A stretch of 23,480 nt of DNA from Folioceros fuciformis (Eukaryota > Anthocerotophyta > Anthocerotopsida > Anthocerotales): assembly GCA_049999805.1 (NCBI GenBank), contig JBNGIO010006223.1, positions 1 to 23,480 on the forward strand, in the 5' to 3' direction. The notes under the pieces are model-generated. The model had not been told where the DNA came from. It did not search any database and worked only from the letters and a program-made list of their open reading frames with translations. How positions within the stretch are numbered: position 1 is the stretch's first letter; every line of letters begins with the position of its first letter. Shown piece by piece: positions 21,998 to 23,480 of this stretch. The position numbers and the translations under genes are program-made.

Positions 21998-23143
21998 TCA
22001 TTCAGGGGCCGGTGCCACTTCTTCCGCCTTGGCCCGCCGTTGCAGAAGGGCTTTGAAGATGGCAAACGATACCCAAGCATCCATGCACGCATATCTCAGC
22101 TGGGCTGGGTCCAGTACTCGCTTCGCCCAGTTACTCATCGTCACCCTCTTGGGTTTGGCCATGTCAAAGTGGATCACAAGTTTGGCCAGCTTCTTCAGGC
22201 CGATATTTTTCACTGCCGCCAGGCTCGTCAGCTCCACCTCGCCATGGCACCGCAATCCATAGTCCCGCTGCAGCTTCGACGTGTCGCCGGTGATGCCCAC
22301 CCCGCCCAGTTTCTTGTCCGGATCCTCCAAAAAAGCCGCCAGAGCTTGGGGCATGGAGTCCAGGAATAACATCTGCACTATCAGGCACTCGCCTGCCGAC
22401 GATATCTGCAGGACCGCCAACTTGTTGTCGGGCGCACCTCTGCGGAAAGTGGGCTTCCACTCGGCGTCCAGCCCGAAAAGGCTTCCGCTCTGCTTCCGCA
22501 CCCACTCATCCACCACGGCTGCCTCCCTCGTTAGAGTCACCGCCACCCTGTTCTTGTGCACCAGAACGTGCGTCTGGACCGTGCTGCAACCTGGCGCCGG
22601 CCCGAACATAGCACTGCTGAAAGTGATCCGGTCTGAATCGAACAGTACGGGCCACGCTCCATTACCCGAGAGCCCCTGCCCAGGTTGCAGGCCTCCTCCG
22701 CGAGACATACCCTCCTGCCCTTCCTCCTCCGCCTCGTCACAATACGAATCCGAAAACTCATCTGCCGCCGCCGGATGGTGTGACACCAGCTCTCGTTGCA
22801 CGTATCGCAACACCCTCTCCCTCACACCCTCCACCCATCCTTCCTCCTCCGCTGTATCCTGCGCCTTCCCATTCACGAGCCGCATATCGTCCGGTTCCGA
22901 ATGCTCAACCGCCGGCAACACCCCACCTTCGAGGGCCCTAAACCTCTTCCGGCAACTCTTACCCTGTGCGTCTGAGGACCCGTTCCTCCTTCGCCTCTTT
23001 TTGCCACAACGACCCTGCGTTTGGACCGCAGCCTTTACACAGCCGCTGCCTTCCCCAACGCACCGTGGCGCTGCTGAATCGCTGCTGCCGCTCCGCTCCC
23101 GTGCCATCCTACTTTCTCGACCCGGCATGCTCATCCAAACCAC
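21998..23143 (-). CDS. WRN-type 3'-5' exonuclease domain protein (DEDDy)
   Basis: A single-exon frame of 381 residues. The C-terminal half is a DnaQ-like 3'-5' exonuclease of the Werner type: Exo I FGLDAEWKP (Asp226, Glu228), LAVLQISS, Exo II GVGITGDTSKLQRDYGL (Asp287) and Exo III YACMDAWVSFAIF (Tyr351, Asp355). All four acidic residues and the Tyr of the DEDDy class are present, so two-metal nuclease activity is expected. No helicase domain follows, as in plant stand-alone WRN-exonuclease proteins. Residues 1 to about 165 are low-complexity, with basic clusters GKKRRRR (47-53) and CRKRFR (64-69) that could be nuclear-localisation signals, and an acidic stretch near 136-144. Alternative starts are Met4 and Met13. 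It converges on the phosphatase gene. DNA or RNA as substrate is open. Confidence 0.9.
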   Translation of the reverse strand: MVWMSMPGRESRMARERSGSSDSAAPRCVGEGSGCVKAAVQTQGRCGKKRRRRNGSSDAQGKSCRKRFRALEGGVLPAVEHSEPDDMRLVNGKAQDTAEEEGWVEGVRERVLRYVQRELVSHHPAAADEFSDSYCDEAEEEGQEGMSRGGGLQPGQGLSGNGAWPVLFDSDRITFSSAMFGPAPGCSTVQTHVLVHKNRVAVTLTREAAVVDEWVRKQSGSLFGLDAEWKPTFRRGAPDNKLAVLQISSAGECLIVQMLFLDSMPQALAAFLEDPDKKLGGVGITGDTSKLQRDYGLRCHGEVELTSLAAVKNIGLKKLAKLVIHFDMAKPKRVTMSNWAKRVLDPAQLRYACMDAWVSFAIFKALLQRRAKAEEVAPAPE

Positions 23144-23480
23144 AACGATCCCTTATACTTTGGCAAGACCAATCACACAAAACAAGGTACCATCCGAGCC
23201 GAGGTCTTAGGCCAAGCTGCCTGTCCCGCAACTGGGTACCACAGCTGAGCGAAAATCCAAACCCTCTTCACTGAAACTGTCTGGCAGAAACCATTGGTCC
23301 GCCGCCGACGCGCGCAGCTGCCCCCTCATTCCGCTCACGGGAGCGCTAGGGCTTGCAGCGCCCGGGGAGCCGTCCGGAGGGCAACGCCGGGATCGAAGGC
23401 TGTGGCCACAGTCGTTGTCAGCGTATGAACATATATATATATACAGTCCACCCTCCCTAAATGTTACCTGTTGGGAGGAG
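23144..23480 (-). promoter_or_regulatory. putative promoter and 5' leader of the exonuclease gene
   Basis: The window ends 337 bases upstream of the exonuclease ATG. An alternating AT run at 23431-23443 could serve as a TATA element on the minus strand, about 290 bases before the ATG. CCCTAAA (23456-23462, TTTAGGG on the minus strand) resembles half a telo-box, seen upstream of many plant growth genes. Both are suggestive only. Confidence 0.3.
23431..23443. repeat. short (AT)n tract
   Basis: Thirteen bases of alternating A and T are read directly. It may be a TATA element for the minus-strand gene or simply a short microsatellite. Confidence 0.8.

Noticed and set aside
21423-22262. 279-codon plus-strand open frame between the convergent genes
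   Set aside because: No recognisable domain. The last 260 bases are antisense to the exonuclease, and composition is uneven. A real gene is possible but unsupported.
22281-23210. 309-codon plus-strand open frame
   Set aside because: It is fully antisense to the recognised exonuclease, with Ser/Pro/Arg-rich composition typical of a shadow frame in GC-rich coding DNA.

Overview
The window looks like nuclear DNA of a photosynthetic eukaryote of the green (streptophyte) lineage. Its genes are split by many short GT-AG introns of about 75-300 bases. One gene encodes a light-dependent protochlorophyllide oxidoreductase with a plastid transit peptide, and another belongs to a VPS13-like family whose closest relatives I know are plant proteins. 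Short introns and close gene spacing would fit a lycophyte, hornwort or other bryophyte, or a streptophyte alga. I cannot choose among these from sequence alone.

Layout: positions 1-2930 are gene-poor and repetitive. They hold a CTT microsatellite, a minus-strand reading frame broken by one stop, a hexamer microsatellite containing an assembly gap, and two short tandem duplications. Positions 3132-4804 hold a complete four-exon POR gene on the plus strand (389 residues). Positions 5429-19769 hold one very large plus-strand gene. I could join 36 exons with consistent phases into 3441 codons. The product is a VPS13-like (chorein/SHR-BD/VPS13_C) bridge-like lipid-transfer protein, most like the Arabidopsis At3g50380 class. 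Only 108 bases later, 19878-20672 holds a two-exon low-molecular-weight protein tyrosine phosphatase with a possible organelle-targeting extension. Positions 20673-21997 have no gene I can support. Positions 21998-23143, minus strand, hold a single-exon WRN-type DEDDy 3'-5' exonuclease, and its promoter side runs to the window end.

The genes do not form a pathway. POR acts in chlorophyll synthesis, the VPS13-like protein probably in inter-membrane lipid transfer, the phosphatase on phosphotyrosine or small phospho-substrates, and the exonuclease on nucleic acid. The most notable features are in gene structure: two GC-AG introns with the same 5' splice sequence, a stop-free intron of 210 bases (3n), an intron flanked by direct repeats, and a 32-base tandem duplication that copies the phosphatase start codon and leaves a tiny upstream ORF.
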